Source of the DNA: Petunia secreta | Lineage: Eukaryota > Streptophyta > Magnoliopsida > Solanales > Solanaceae | Assembly: GCA_029990175.1 (NCBI GenBank) | Contig: JARKIP010000017.1 | Span: 25,903,001-25,967,000, forward strand | DNA length: 64,000 nt | Reading direction: 5' to 3' | Part shown: piece after piece, positions 1-12,325 of the stretch | How positions within the stretch are numbered: position 1 is the first letter of the stretch | Layout of the letters: each line of letters begins with the position of its first letter | Notes under the pieces: generated by a model | Told to the model about the DNA's origin: nothing | Seen by the model: the letters and a program-made list of their open reading frames with translations, nothing else | Database searches by the model: none | Position numbers and translations under genes: made by a program

Positions 1-1250
1 ATCGGTATTCTTTTTTGGGATAAGATTAGTTTGGACCAATAATCATTGCGCGTTGAACGTAATTGTAGTGCCAAGAATGTTGCGGAGTATAGATGGCCAA
101 TGGAGTATAAATCACTGTTTAAGAGAATAACTATGGAGTGCACGTATATTTCTTCAGTCCTTGTAAGAATAAAATTGTTTTGTAGAAAGGTTTGGTTGCA
201 TAGATGCATAAGTCGAATCAAAAGCTAACGGATGACTAAGCTAGTAGTTTTGTTTTTGGACTAACATGAAGTGGCTATTAGTTGATCACCTAAAATTCAT
301 GTTCGTCAACATATTGATCTATTCGATAGACTGTATTTGAATTAATAGAATAATAACTATAAGACAGTGAGATTTACTTGATCACACTTGATTACATTTC
401 GCTTTTGATATTTGTTTAGTCCAATAATCATTCTAGGGAGCATAATTTTTTGATAAGCTTTTTCTTCTCCACACGCTTCAGATATAAGAATATCAGCAGT
501 CCCTCGGTACAATTCGCTGCGCAAGGTTGATTAGTTTTTTCTTAAAAAATTAAGTCTCGCCTCTTCAACTTGGATGTACATGTTGTTGCCCATATGTTCA
601 GCCATCATTATATCTGCAAGTGATGTGTAATTTTATTATATAACAATAAGTGGTGCTAGTTTAAACATATTGTATCATCCGTCGGGGTATTGCAATTTGC
701 AGCTATTTTGTACCCGCGAAGCTTAAACTTCAATAACTAAGTATCTCGAAGTAAAGCAAAGGCAGGACAGCAAAGGCACATACTGTTTCAACCTAATATG
801 CAACAGATATATATGGCAAGATGATTGAATATTTGGTACCCATGAATTTCAGGTAATACATAGTTGCGGCTGATGGGAGAACAAATATGACAAAAATATT
901 TGGCATTAGACCTCGACCCTGCAGGTGTAAGATACTGATCCTATTGAATTTGAACATATGTAACAATGGCCCTTTGGGAAAAATATTACTGACAATGTGA
1001 GCACAAGAAGACCATAAGTTTCATAAAACATTTGAGTCGACTGGTTGTGTAGGATACGAAATATTCAGAGTCAGGCAGATCGCACACAACAAAAGCTAAA
1101 ATTTGCAATTATGAAAATGTCCAGGCAACGCGCAAGAATATCAACCACTATCGGTAAAGTATTATTTTAAGCTAAGTGTTGATGCGAGGAGGAAAGTTTC
1201 ATTAGAAAGTTAATGTTTATGAAAGCGAAAATTTGAAACATAGCGAAGGA
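1..1250. other. No gene recognised
   Basis: No open frame longer than about 60 codons and no protein family could be recognised on either strand. Since 1252-1520 resembles the promoter of the Helitron RPA-like gene in the same orientation, this stretch could be the leader and start of a second, decayed Helitron running leftwards out of the window. No RPA exon could be read here, so this is inference only. Confidence 0.3.
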
Positions 1251-1251
1251 T

Positions 1252-1520
1252 GGTACCTGCCTGCTCCAGCTGTTGGTCACTACTGAGGAAAATCGAAAGC
1301 CAATCTAGCTTATATAATGTGTATTGTAGTGCGAAAAGACGCTGTCATTAATGGTTGTATGCGAACAGAAGGTTAACAGATCTGAACAGGTTTGTTTCCG
1401 TGGCTACCTTCAATGAATGGAGTAAACTTAAAGTTTGATTGGCTATGCAACAGAGGACTCACTCAGCTGATAAGTTAAGGGTACTCGAAGGGTTAGGGAG
1501 ATGAGGAGTTAGGCAGGCCA
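1252..1520 (-). repeat. Diverged copy of the Helitron RPA promoter/leader region
   Basis: By eye this stretch lines up, in the same orientation, with 16361-16620 upstream of the RPA-like gene. Shared landmarks in order are a GTACCTG..GCTC..CAG.TGTTGGT block, CTTATATAA, GGCTAC.TTCAA.GAATGG followed by TAAAC, and AGTTAGGCAG. Read on the minus strand the first block is a CAG|GTAC splice donor in both copies and TTATATAA would be the TATA box. It probably marks a second Helitron 5' region. Identity looks low, and an alignment would be needed to confirm it. Confidence 0.45.
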
Positions 1521-2044
1521 CATACGTTTGTGTTGCTGCAGAGTTTCTTACAAGTTGATATAATTTTCAAGGAATTAGATTATTCAAATTAGAGGAAAAG
1601 TCCAGGAAAATGTTGGGTCTCTACATAATTAATTCACGAAAGTTTGTCTGTATTCATGTTTAACATACTCTAAATTCAAAGGCGGAGAGCGACATTATTG
1701 TCATTGTCGATTGTGTTTTATATGAAATAAACAACGTATACTCGGTTAATTATTTTCATTTAGTCGCAGAACTGATCATAGACACAGAAGAAGTTCTTTT
1801 TCCGTCATGTAGGGAGAAAAATACTCGCGTCCCATTGATATTAATAATATTTTTGCAAGCTAATTGGATATCTGTTTGTTTTATTAGGCAAATGAAAACT
1901 GAAAAGCAATATAACATTATTCTGCTGAAAGGGTCAGCGATGAGGCATATCGTAGCTGTGTTCGGCGCACAAAATTGAGTAGTAGAATTGTACGAAAAGT
2001 ACGTAACCCAAACCAGAGACGTGCGTCAACTTGTACCGCACTTG

Positions 2045-2046
<2 letters not shown>

Positions 2047-2088
<42 letters not shown>
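2047..2088. repeat. (AT)n microsatellite
   Basis: About 20 uninterrupted AT units. The short open frames across it (runs of Tyr-Ile) are repeat artefacts. Confidence 0.97.
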
Positions 2089-2090
<2 letters not shown>

Positions 2091-2298
2091 CAGTTGCTTC
2101 AAGTGACTTCTTCTACTTGGGAGGTGTAGGTAGCGAGGTTGGTGTTTTCGTTAAGCTCTACATCGTGCAGGAACTTCTCATGGGAGTGAATCAATTCTTT
2201 CCAGCGTGAGTTGGACCTGCCTCTTAATGTTAGCAGTATTCCATGGACCTCCCATCTAATTAAAAAGTTAAGCTGCGAAGGATGTCCTCTCTTTAATG

Positions 2299-2300
<2 letters not shown>

Positions 2301-2371
<71 letters not shown>

Positions 2372-2372
2372 T
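2301..2372. repeat. (ATA)n microsatellite
   Basis: About 24 ATA/TAA units without visible interruption, about 210 bp from the AT repeat. The poly-Ile frame across it is not a gene. Confidence 0.97.
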
Positions 2373-3007
2373 AAGTTGATGTTGTTAATATTTATTTAGC
2401 ATACCTTGAGCAGTGTATCTTCCTTTTTAATTATTTTTATTAACTTAGTAAAGGAACGCGCACATGAATTTCTTTTTTAAAATGAAGGCCATCAAGTTAA
2501 AATGTGACAATAGACCGATATTTCTTCGTCAAAACTCTGCGCAAGTCACTTGGTTAGTACTTATGGAGGGATCACATCGCTTTCATACTTTAGTTTCTGT
2601 TACCAGCACGTTTTTACATGGATGATATAATTGAAATAAGTTTGCAGAAAAATGCGAAGAATTTGCTGATGTCACATGTGTCGGGTCGGATCTGAAACTT
2701 TCAAATGTTTTCCATGGTAATGCTGCAGGATCTGGAGCTTGTCGGGAAGGATTTGAGAAAACTGCAGGACCAATACTGAACTTCATTTGGAGCTGCATCA
2801 GTTAGTTCTTCGCAGCAGCTTATAAATTGAAGATGACACAATCTTCAAGCTGGCGACTTCTCATGATGATGTAGTCCTCTGTCACTGGTGGTTTAGGCAG
2901 TTGCCAAGCAATTGTTATTCACCTTCATATAAATTCAGAAGAAGTTGTTGAATAAGATCAGGAAATTAAAACTCTGTGAACAATCATACCAAAATAGTTA
3001 ATTACCA

Positions 3008-6000
3008 TTAGTCTATCTTACCTAGAACTTCCTTGTAGACAATGTTTTTTTTATATGTTCCAATTCGACGCATGGGTTGTTCTGTCATCACCAAGACTCT
3101 TGTAGTGGACATGGACGTCCCACGTGACAGTGCGACGTATAGTTGTCCATGGGAGAATACATGTTGGGGTAAATACAACCCGCAATTTGAAATTGTTTGG
3201 CCTTGTACTTTGTTTATTGTCATTGCAAAGCATAGGCGCACTGGAAATTGCTTCCGGACAAATTTGAAAGGATATCCCTCGTTATCCGGAGGTGATAGTT
3301 GAATCCTTGGGAGGAAGACATTCTTACCAGCACAATGACCTAGCATGATTTCTGCATGTATGACGTTCTTGTCAAAGGCTCTGCATATCAGTCTCGTGCC
3401 ATTGCATAAGCCATTGGACGCGTCTAGATTCCTTAGCAGCATTATAGGTGAATTCTTCTTGAGAACTAATATATGGAAGAAATAGTTGTGTATATTTGAA
3501 GAAAATATAGATTGATGAACCAAAAATTATAACTGAAACACATTGCTGCTCGGAGGCTAAAGGATCTTCTCCCTGGAGTTCTAAGAACAACATAATTTAC
3601 ATTTGTAATACATTTCTGTTAGAGGGTTGATAACCTGGTTTTTTTATAAGCAAGTGACACTGATTTTTGGACATAGCAGGTGTTAAGTTATATGGCAAAT
3701 GATCAGCGCAGCATTATTCCTCCAGTTTTGGCCCCTATTCTGCCGTGGATTAAAAAAACAGCACTTTAGATCGCCATAGACCATATTGACCTCAAATTTG
3801 TAGCTTTATTCATTACTACAAATCATAGCCTTAAGCAAAAGCAAAAATTCTGGTGTCAAAAGTCTACTCTAGTGTGAAAAAATTAATTAGCTCACAAAAG
3901 GGAATACTAAGTATTGTGGATAGGGTAAAATTCAGCAATCATCACAAGGTTTTGAAAAGTTTCTTCCTCTTAATCTACCTGTCGTATTCATGGCCCGAAC
4001 TTTTATGAAGTTTCAATTGTCGAATACCTTCTATTTCTAAGTTATAATATGAACAGAGTAATTTATCAAGGTATATGTATTTTACTAAACACTTGTGTAT
4101 TTTCACGAACCTGTGGGGCGGCAGTCCGTTCGGTGTCAAAGTGTTCAGATATTTTTCCTGATAGTAGTTGTTGGTGTCATCTTTAGCCGAGTCAAAACTG
4201 ACATAGGCTTTGCTTTCTCCTGGAAACTTTTCCACCAACATTTCGTTTAGGTAATCAACATGTTCGTTACGGCTTGCTAAAATAGCACGCTCTGTCACAT
4301 ATTGTGCTGAACCTGCATTTTCATGCAGCGAGGGGAATATTTTGTTCTATCAAGGAATCAGTGGCAGTTTCTTCACTGTCGTATTTGACAGCCACTTCAT
4401 TTGGAAGACGAATCAAATTATCTCCAATTGTTGCTTCGTCTCCATTCCCGACCCGCAGCAAGAAATCACTGAATGTTGGATCTGATATTGCGCGCATGTT
4501 TGTTTTGAATTGAAGCTTTTCCATCAAAGGCCAAAGATATGATTTCACCAAACATACATTTACTGTTTCACCTCTGGTAGCTTTGGGAACTACTGGTAAT
4601 ACCTGGCGGAAATCTCCTCCAAAAACGATCACTTTTCCACCAAATGGAGTGTTACTATCCATTATATCCCGAAAGCTTTTGTCCACGGTTTCAATGGTTT
4701 GTCGCTTTGCCATAGGAGCTTCATCCCATATGACCAAGCGAGCTTTTCTTATTAATTTAGCTGCGCCACTTTGTTTTGACATATTTGTGATGGTTGTTTC
4801 ATCTGTTTGAAGAGGAATGTCAAATCTAGAGTGAGCAGTACGACCTCCTTGCAAAATAGAAGCAGCTACCCCACTGGTTGCAGTCGCTAACGCAATCATA
4901 CCGCTGGAGCGCACATTTGCGAGCAACGCTCTATATAAGAATGTTTTACCAGTTCCACCGGGTCCATCGACAAAGAATAATCCAGGCGTAGCAGAGGTGA
5001 CGCGTTCTAGAATTATTTTGAAAGCATGTTCCTGTTCAGGGTTAAGCTTTGTCTGTGCTTCAATGTCTTCAGTAGTTACCTGAACAGCCTGCTCTTCAAG
5101 TATTTCTCTGCATTCCAACGGACGACCATGTTCAGCTTGTTCTGGAATTTTGGGCAGGTCATATTTGTCTATACTTTTGCCCATGCTATGCGGGTACGTG
5201 CTAATACTGTTCAATGTACACTGCAGCGGAATGTTGGATGAAGAATCATGGTTTCTTCTGTAGTCTTCAGACAAATCCAAGTAGTATGTTTCCCATAGTC
5301 GTCTTACATCAGTGGGATTACAGTGAACCAATATTGTTGCAAATAAGCTTCGCAGGGCAGATGGCATTTTGAAAAGGACTGCCTCACCTAAGCATTCAGA
5401 AATGCTGTTATCTGATTCTAGGAGGCCTCGTTCTTTGGCTGCTTCTTTAAAGGTCTCACACTGTCTTCCATTAACGGTGAGCAAGTCTTCGAAAGAGGTA
5501 GGTCCTCGGACATGATTTAGCAAGAGCCGCTCATTGTATCTTTCTCCCTCTCTTGGATTAGCTGTACAAAAGCGGACATGAGAATAGATTTCATTTATTT
5601 TAACTTAATGCTGCAGCATTTTTGTAATCATAATAGAGTCATTGCTTATTTCCAGGCAATGAGCAACACATACAAAGAGAAGGAATCTAAATTTGACAGA
5701 AAACAGATGCACTAATGAATAACTGAAAGAAACTGAGTAGATATGCAATAGCTCCTTGATTATCTTAATCCATATTTTTGCACCTAGATTAAATGTACTA
5801 AGTTTCACCAACGTTAATTAGACATGGTTCAACTCAACATTTTGGGAATATTATCAGAATAATAAGTGAGAAGGAGAAGATGTTAAGTGGAACAACAAAC
5901 ATCAATTGTGATATCAAGTTTTTTTTTTTTTTTTTAAAAAAAAGAACTATAATCTAAGAGTAAAATAAAAAGCGAAAAAAGGGCAGAGGCAAAATTCTTT

Positions 6001-9000
6001 AATGTTACAGAAATTGAATACATGAGATCTCATTATATGAGTATTTTTATAACCGGGAGCTCTAGTCGGTACCCACTAATATGAAGCAGTAGCTGGTTTA
6101 TAAGTCCAATACATTCAAGCTTAGGCTTCTCAGTTAAAATATCTTAAGAGCAAAGTTATTAATTGATACCTTTTGGACTTGGATGGCTGCATCGATATAA
6201 AATCTGGTGGAGAACTTAGTTGCTTTTATAGTCGTAACTAAACTAACGTCTACGACTGATTTATACAAAGTTATGCAGCCAACAATGATAACCGAATACA
6301 CCAAATAAAAAAGAGATTTTTAAAGCGAAGTGTGCCTACGAATAAACTCAATATAAAAGGTAAATTAGGAAACAATATCTGTAGAAGCGCAAATGATTTC
6401 AGAATTTAGTGCAGCGCATACCTGTTGCAATTCGACCAACAACAGTTTTTTTTTCCGTGGAGTCCACATCTTGGATTGTGTTTTCCAAACATAGTGTTCT
6501 GTAAATTCCTTGTATAGGTACTTACGTGCCTCGGCAGAGGTGCAGCACATGCTGAAATATTCGGTAAGCATTGTGCGACCGACATTTTCTCCTGCAATGA
6601 CATTTTGCAAATTGCGCTTGCTCCAATAGTAGACTATTGGTGACATATGGTTAGATAGACAAATAGTGAGTACTGAGGAGCTGTATATATGTATGGTATA
6701 TAATATTATACCTGTTTGTTTGTTCGGCAAATGTAATTGTAGATTAATAACAGGTGGTTGGATCTCACTAAGGCTGAATTGGTAAATTCTCCATAGTGCT
6801 TCAGGAGCTGCAACCCATCGTGCATCTTGGTAATTTTGTATTTCATCAATGACTTTTTCGCCGTCTTCAGATTCAATGTACACTGCACATCTATCATGGC
6901 CTTTGTAGATGTATTTGTAGAGGTATTTTATCGCCTTAACTCCTGAGCAGACTTCCACATTGATATGGCAATTGTATCTTGTTAGCAAGTATGGGTTATA
7001 TGGTACAACCCACTGGTTATTCATTCTGGTTCCCCGGACATTCTCAAACCTATTATCATTCCTTCTTTTATAAATTGGATATCCATCCTTTGCTTGAGCT
7101 GATTTATTGCTGAACGGTCAGGGATAGTGGTACTTGCATTGTCCGTCTTTCATACATGTATTTGAAGGATGTTTTGGACCACAAGGACCATGCATCATGT
7201 GTCTGACAACTATATCATATAATAACGGGTAATCAGCTTTGTTTGGTATCTCTGCAGAAATGAACTTGTCATATTGATCAGCTGTTTTAATCTTGTGGCT
7301 TTCCTTAAGGATGAGCAAAAGGTGTATGTGTGGAAGTCCTCTTTTCTGGAACTCAACGACAAAGACATGAGCTGCAACGATCCCAAAGATATGTTTGTTG
7401 AATATTTGGTCTTTAAGGTCTTGCAACTTAGCTCTAAAAACTCTTGTTACCAAATCTGGACGATCTTGAGGTGTCTGACCTGCAGCTAACGCTTCTGTGA
7501 TTTCTGGCCATTCAGGATTGCATGTAATAGTTATGAATAGATCGGGCTTCCCATAGTGTTGTACTAAAGTCATCGCATCCATGTATCTTTTGCACATATC
7601 TCTCGGTCCACCGATGAAAGATGCAGGAAGGTAAATTCTATGGCCAATTTTATCTCCTCTGTATTCACCTGCCATGATACTATCAACTATGCCTTGTAAA
7701 ACCTCTCTTCTCAAATTTGATTGTTCATTTCTGTAGAACTCAAGCCTTGTTGTTTCAAGTTTGATGTACATGTCCACAACAAATTGCTGTAATAATCTCC
7801 CACACAGTAGTAATACAGACTTGTCCTCGGCCCGCACTTGCAATTTATAATAGTAATATTCTCGGCAAGATACTACGGATTTTGAATCGCGATGCACATC
7901 TGTTGACGTTTAGAGAGATATGGTTAGGAAATCACAGTAGTGTTATTTGTAAATAAAAGATTAGAATAGTACAGATACATGAATATTGAAAACAAACCCA
8001 GCAGTAGCAGAATGACATTCATTATTCCTATCATTAGAGGCAGGCAACCAAGGGGAAATCTATTTGACAGTGCCTAGAGTAAATGTATAGCCTTACTCTC
8101 TGATGCAGTAGATTCTAAACAGTAACATACATATTTTGGCAAACTGAAGCTTTTTATATAGGTTACCTTGGGCCTCATTGGCAAACACAGCATCTGCTGA
8201 GTCGAAAATAGGGACATCACTTTCGATAATGCTGGAGCTTTGTCGTGGTTTTCTATCTTTCTTTATTCCTTGATGCCAACCTGGCTCTCCTTTTGGCAGA
8301 AGTAATGGATATTGCAATGGATCGTAACACCCAAAGTAGTGCTTCACTCTATGTTTGTTTCCTGAGTGTTCGTGGACAACAATCTGTCGCTCGAACGGAA
8401 TATCTGCATTGTTTCCATCTATCCAAATAGCTGCAACTTGGTCGGTTGAGGGTTTGTTATACACTCGTTGATCAAGATTTGCATTTGCAGCTATCCGGAG
8501 CTGTAGATTTTCAAAACTGGAATGGTCCTTCAATTGCCGGAAGATTTGGGCATATGGATTTCCGGACATTATCTGCTTTATTTTCGCAACAATGTCAACT
8601 GACAGGACTCCGTCATCCAGTATAGACAACCTGTTGGTCAACTCATTTTCTGTGTCAAAAAAGTATAGTTGAAAGTAACACGGTTTATTATCATGCGGCC
8701 TAAGAGATGGTAGATCGTGATAAATTTGGCCTTGTGCCCTAAAGGTATATACCTCTTTCCTTGAAGAAGCCAGTTCCTTATCAAGCTTAACACCAAAAGA
8801 TGTAAAAGCAAAGATACTATTATACGCCCGAAGGTATTTGCGGAATTGCTTTGCGTCCTCCGTTTGAGCAGTGAGTAATTCATATAGTTCAGTTGGAGCA
8901 GGAGTCCTTGCCAATTTGATACAGCCGCTTTCACAATAGAAGTTTGGAGGTTCATGTTCGAACCTTTTAGCACTACAATAGATACATTGCGGCATCGCTT

Positions 9001-9438
9001 TCAGTTTTTGGGGGTCCGATTGTGCAAGGGTGTATGTGCTGCCACCTGTAGATTGATAGACAGATAGATTAAGCCAACAGGTAAAACAACGATGGCTAAA
9101 GCAAAAAAGTAATCTAGAAGTGTGAATACGACCAAAAAGTTTTCTGAAGCGGTCAGCGTAATGTTACCTGGTATTTGAATCTCTGCCGATAAAGCCCGAG
9201 ACAGCCAGTTTATTCGACGTTTCTTGGTTGCAGGTGTTTCCTCATTCTGTGCATTGGGTACAAACTGACTGAGTGATAAGTATCTGTTTAACCTTTTCAT
9301 TGCTCGTCCTGCAAGTGTATTTTTTACAATATAAGGGGGAAATCTAAATATGAAGGAAGTCTTGGACTGTTGTCGTTTTAAGGTAACAGGTTGGGGGGAA
9401 TAAAAGCACATCTGTTGGAACTGTTTAGCTCCCATCAT
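3008..9438 (-). pseudogene. Helitron RepHel (HUH Rep + PIF1 helicase), broken
   Basis: Read on the minus strand, the exons run about 9438-9168, 9045-8167, 7899-6712, 6633-6422, 5561-4111 and 3465-3008. Exon 2 carries an N-terminal Cys-rich stretch (MPQCIYCSAKRF..FYCESGC). Exon 3 has the Helitron Rep core: the HIH replication-initiator motif in GLPHIHLLLIL at 7322-7330 and the two-tyrosine region YLYKYIYKG near 6900-6930. Exon 5 is a PIF1-type SF1 helicase with Walker A GPGGTGKT (about 4946-4970), Walker B VIWDEAPM (about 4711-4735) and FGGDFRQVLPVV. Exon 6 has the late helicase motifs (TINKVQGQT, YVALSRG). Lesions are a TGA at 7118-7120 where an Arg codon (CGA) would fit, a frameshift at the A9 run 6446-6454, and a frameshift around 4332-4346. 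The phase of the last junction does not fit either. The gene once encoded the Helitron transposase and is now very unlikely to be functional. Confidence 0.88.
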
Positions 9439-9439
9439 T

Positions 9440-9680
9440 GGATCATGTTAACGAAAAAGGAGGCAGTTACTTGTATTCCTTATCTCTGATTATTTGTGTT
9501 TGCTGCAGGATGGTATTTGTCCGAGCCATTAATTTTTCCCAACAGGTATATAAACATCTCTTATTCATTTTAAGTTCAGTTCTGGTAGCCGCGGGAGAGA
9601 TAAGAAATAGAGAAAAACGGCACAACATAAATCATATAGATAAGTTTTTTTAAAAAAGTTTTAAGAATTTTAAAATAGTG
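9440..9680. other. Region upstream of RepHel
   Basis: This should hold the RepHel promoter on the minus strand, but no convincing TATA box was identified. The AT-rich right edge (near 9650-9680) abuts the LTR-derived fragment. Confidence 0.3.
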
Positions 9681-11060
9681 CTACGGTTCTGGTTGATTTT
9701 GATTCTGCATTTCGTGTCGTCGCTTCGCTATTCGAGTCGACGATCTTGTTCGAGGTGTATCGCTTCAATTTAAGCCCCATTCACTGCCTTTAAAAAGGTA
9801 ATAAACCTATTCTCTTGTGGTTTCAGCTTTTCTCTTATGGTATTCATAAACCGTGACATCTGATATGTAATGGATTAGCTTGATCTCAGTCTTAGCCTTC
9901 ACCTTCTTGTTCTCTCAATGTTCATTCTCTGCCTTATCTTCCTTGTTTCTGAGGTGAATCCTATGGTCTGTTTCTGTTCCTTTTTTAGAGCGTGGGAAAG
10001 TCTTATGGATGTTGGTGTGTATGTCCTATCAGTTGAATAGTGATGCTAGCTGTAGTATAGTAATATTTTAGGCTCTTTGAAGTGTGCTTTGAGCTGCACT
10101 ACAGTTTCTTTTTTCCTGGTGCTCTGCTGGTATAAGTTTTGCAATCTAGTTCTGTCCTGTTATGCTCTAAGCTACATTGCAGTTTCCATTCTCTAGTGCT
10201 GGCCTTCTCTCTTGTCGCGTAGGATTCTGGAGGTTGTTCTTGGTTTGCAAGCTGTGAGAGTAGAGGATGTGTGCAGTTGGTTTGTGAATTTAGAAAAGAG
10301 TATTCAAGGGTCATCCTGGTGCGGAGTGGAGTCTGTAAGGTGTTGCAGCCTAGTTGTTAGAAGCAAGCCATAGCAGGGGTGTTTTCTTTGGTTTCTGGTG
10401 AGCTGAGGGTTGATTATGAGGCTCAGGGTCTAGATGTTCTTGGAGTTGAGGGAGGTGAATAGTGTTAGATGTTGTTAGCAGTAAGGAGTGTAGTGGTAGC
10501 AGGGAGTTTGGTGGAGTTCCAGGAGTATAGTGAAGTGCTTATGGAATGGAGTGGTAGGTGTGTAGTGATTTGAGAGAGGTTATGGTGATTCAGGTAGTTT
10601 AGGGCCTTGCTTGTGTTAGCCTGGATTAGGGAGAGATCTGCTATGGTTTATGAAGGTGTGCAGGCTGGAGTCGGGTAGTATGTGAGATGGTTATGGTTTT
10701 CTTAGATTCATGTTGATCTGGATATGCATTTAGCAGGGAATAGATGTAGCAGCAGGGGCCATTTTTCAGAGCTTGCATGTGCAGGTGATAGTGTAGGCTG
10801 TGCTGTCCAATTCTGGAATTTTCTTGCCTGCTTTGTTACTGTTTTTAGTGTTTTTTTTTTTTTTGGAATATGAAAATGTTTCAGTTCTTATTTATGAAGT
10901 TGTTATGGGCGTCACAAACTGGAACTGCTTGTCACACTCCAGATCAGTTCTGCAGGAGGGCTGGTGTCGAGAGTGTTGAAGTCGACCACAGGATGGTATT
11001 GGGGGAAGAGGTAGTGCTTAAGGTGGTGTGACCGGTTGACAAAGTTCGGATAATGTCTGG
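9680..11060 (+). mobile_element. Ogre/Tat-like LTR fragment nested in the Helitron
   Basis: No coding frame. The block around 9710-9780 (TCGCTTCGCTATTCGAGTCG and onward) resembles the reverse complement of 55200-55290, and the GGGCTGGTGTC context near 10960 resembles the reverse complement of about 53435-53460. The GT-rich text between, with repeated CAGG..GTTCT words, matches the style of 53.7-54.6 kb on the other strand. I infer a fragment of the same LTR family that dominates 51.7-56.0 kb, here in plus orientation. Boundaries are approximate. Confidence 0.5.
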
Positions 11061-12325
11061 AAAAGGTGGCATTTACTCTTATGAAGTATTATAGCTTAAG
11101 AAGAAACACAAAACAAAGCAAAATACAAAACATTCAAGGGCGACCTACATAGTAGTTTGTAAGAAGGTCTTTTGGGACGAAAGTATCAAAATTGAAAGTA
11201 ATAAACGTTACTCCTATATGCTGCAAAAGTCCTATGTTGCATTTTGCAATATGTATATTTCCAATGTGTAACTTATGACCTTGTATTGTTTAAAAAAATA
11301 TTGTTATTTAACTTTTTTCTGTATTTGTTTTTACATATGCATTTGCTTCTTATACGGATGAATTAATACGTTGTTCAGTTTATATGGTTACTTCTGCATA
11401 TGATCAACTTCATAGGGCCAATTTGAGGATGATAACAAATAGATAGAGATATTTTCTATATAGTCGTACACATCGCGAATGAATTAGGTCAAATACATAG
11501 CGTAAGGATTAGGAAAGTTAACCTGTTGAGAGTGTCTTATTTGGTTGATCCGGTGTCCGTTGAATTTGTTTTTGGGTACCACTAATAGGTTGTCCTGCAC
11601 TGCCTACAGGTATAACTATGTTTAATTATAGGTATTTACAATTGAATAGGTTTGTCATGGCTATAATTATGTCTTTATGTAAGGCTTACCATGTGCGATG
11701 ACTTCTTCGGCAGCGTTTTTTTCATCACTCGATATGGAGGTAGTTGGGGTGTTTGAAGATTTGCTTTTCCGTTGAGGTTTTAGAGCAGTTGTTTGATCTA
11801 ATGGAAATAAAGTTAATCAAGCGGGGGTTCGAAGATGTTGTAACTTCTAATTTTTTAAGGATTACGCACCTTGTTTTGCCATTTCTTTATCCTGTGTTAC
11901 TGCCTGTATCATGTAATGCAATGTTAGGGAGTAATACTGTAATATTTTTGCGTCAACTTAGCACTTAGTATTGTGATACGTTGTTAGATAGTGGTCCTGG
12001 CTCTTCTGTTAGTGGTATAAAATTGTATTTTACCTATACAGTAGGAGACATTGGTGATTTGGAGCGAAGCAAGCCAAGTAGTTTCCAGAAATAACTGTAC
12101 GCGCACTGTAACAGCATGTAGAGCAAACACAATTTAGGGAAACAGAATTTAATAATTTCGAGATGCAAATGTCAAAGTAGCAGCAGTGCCAGCTAAAGTT
12201 GCTCTTAAGGAAACTAAGGGAGGTGACTCTCTAGGTCAGCCTACTATTAACTAATAATGGGTCAGCTTGCTACAGGTGAAGTAGCGGCTGAAGATGGTCT
12301 AAACATCCTAGTTAAAAGCAACAGA
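11061..12325. other. Intergenic region of the Helitron, nothing recognised
   Basis: AT-rich sequence between the nested LTR fragment and the 3' end of the RPA-like gene. The 74-codon plus-strand frame at 11744-11968 matches no family I know and is likely chance. Confidence 0.4.

Larger units (their letters stand above)
1521..3007. other. Spacer with microsatellites, probable Helitron 3' region
   Basis: No gene was recognised. It follows the stop codon of RepHel on the minus strand, so it should contain the Helitron 3' end (CTRR preceded by a short hairpin). I could not find a convincing hairpin or exact terminus. Confidence 0.3.

Noticed and set aside
1917..2399. ORFs with long Tyr-Ile or Ile runs
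   Set aside because: They are translations of AT and ATA microsatellites.
11744..11968. 74-codon plus-strand ORF
   Set aside because: No homology or context recognised; its length is expected by chance.
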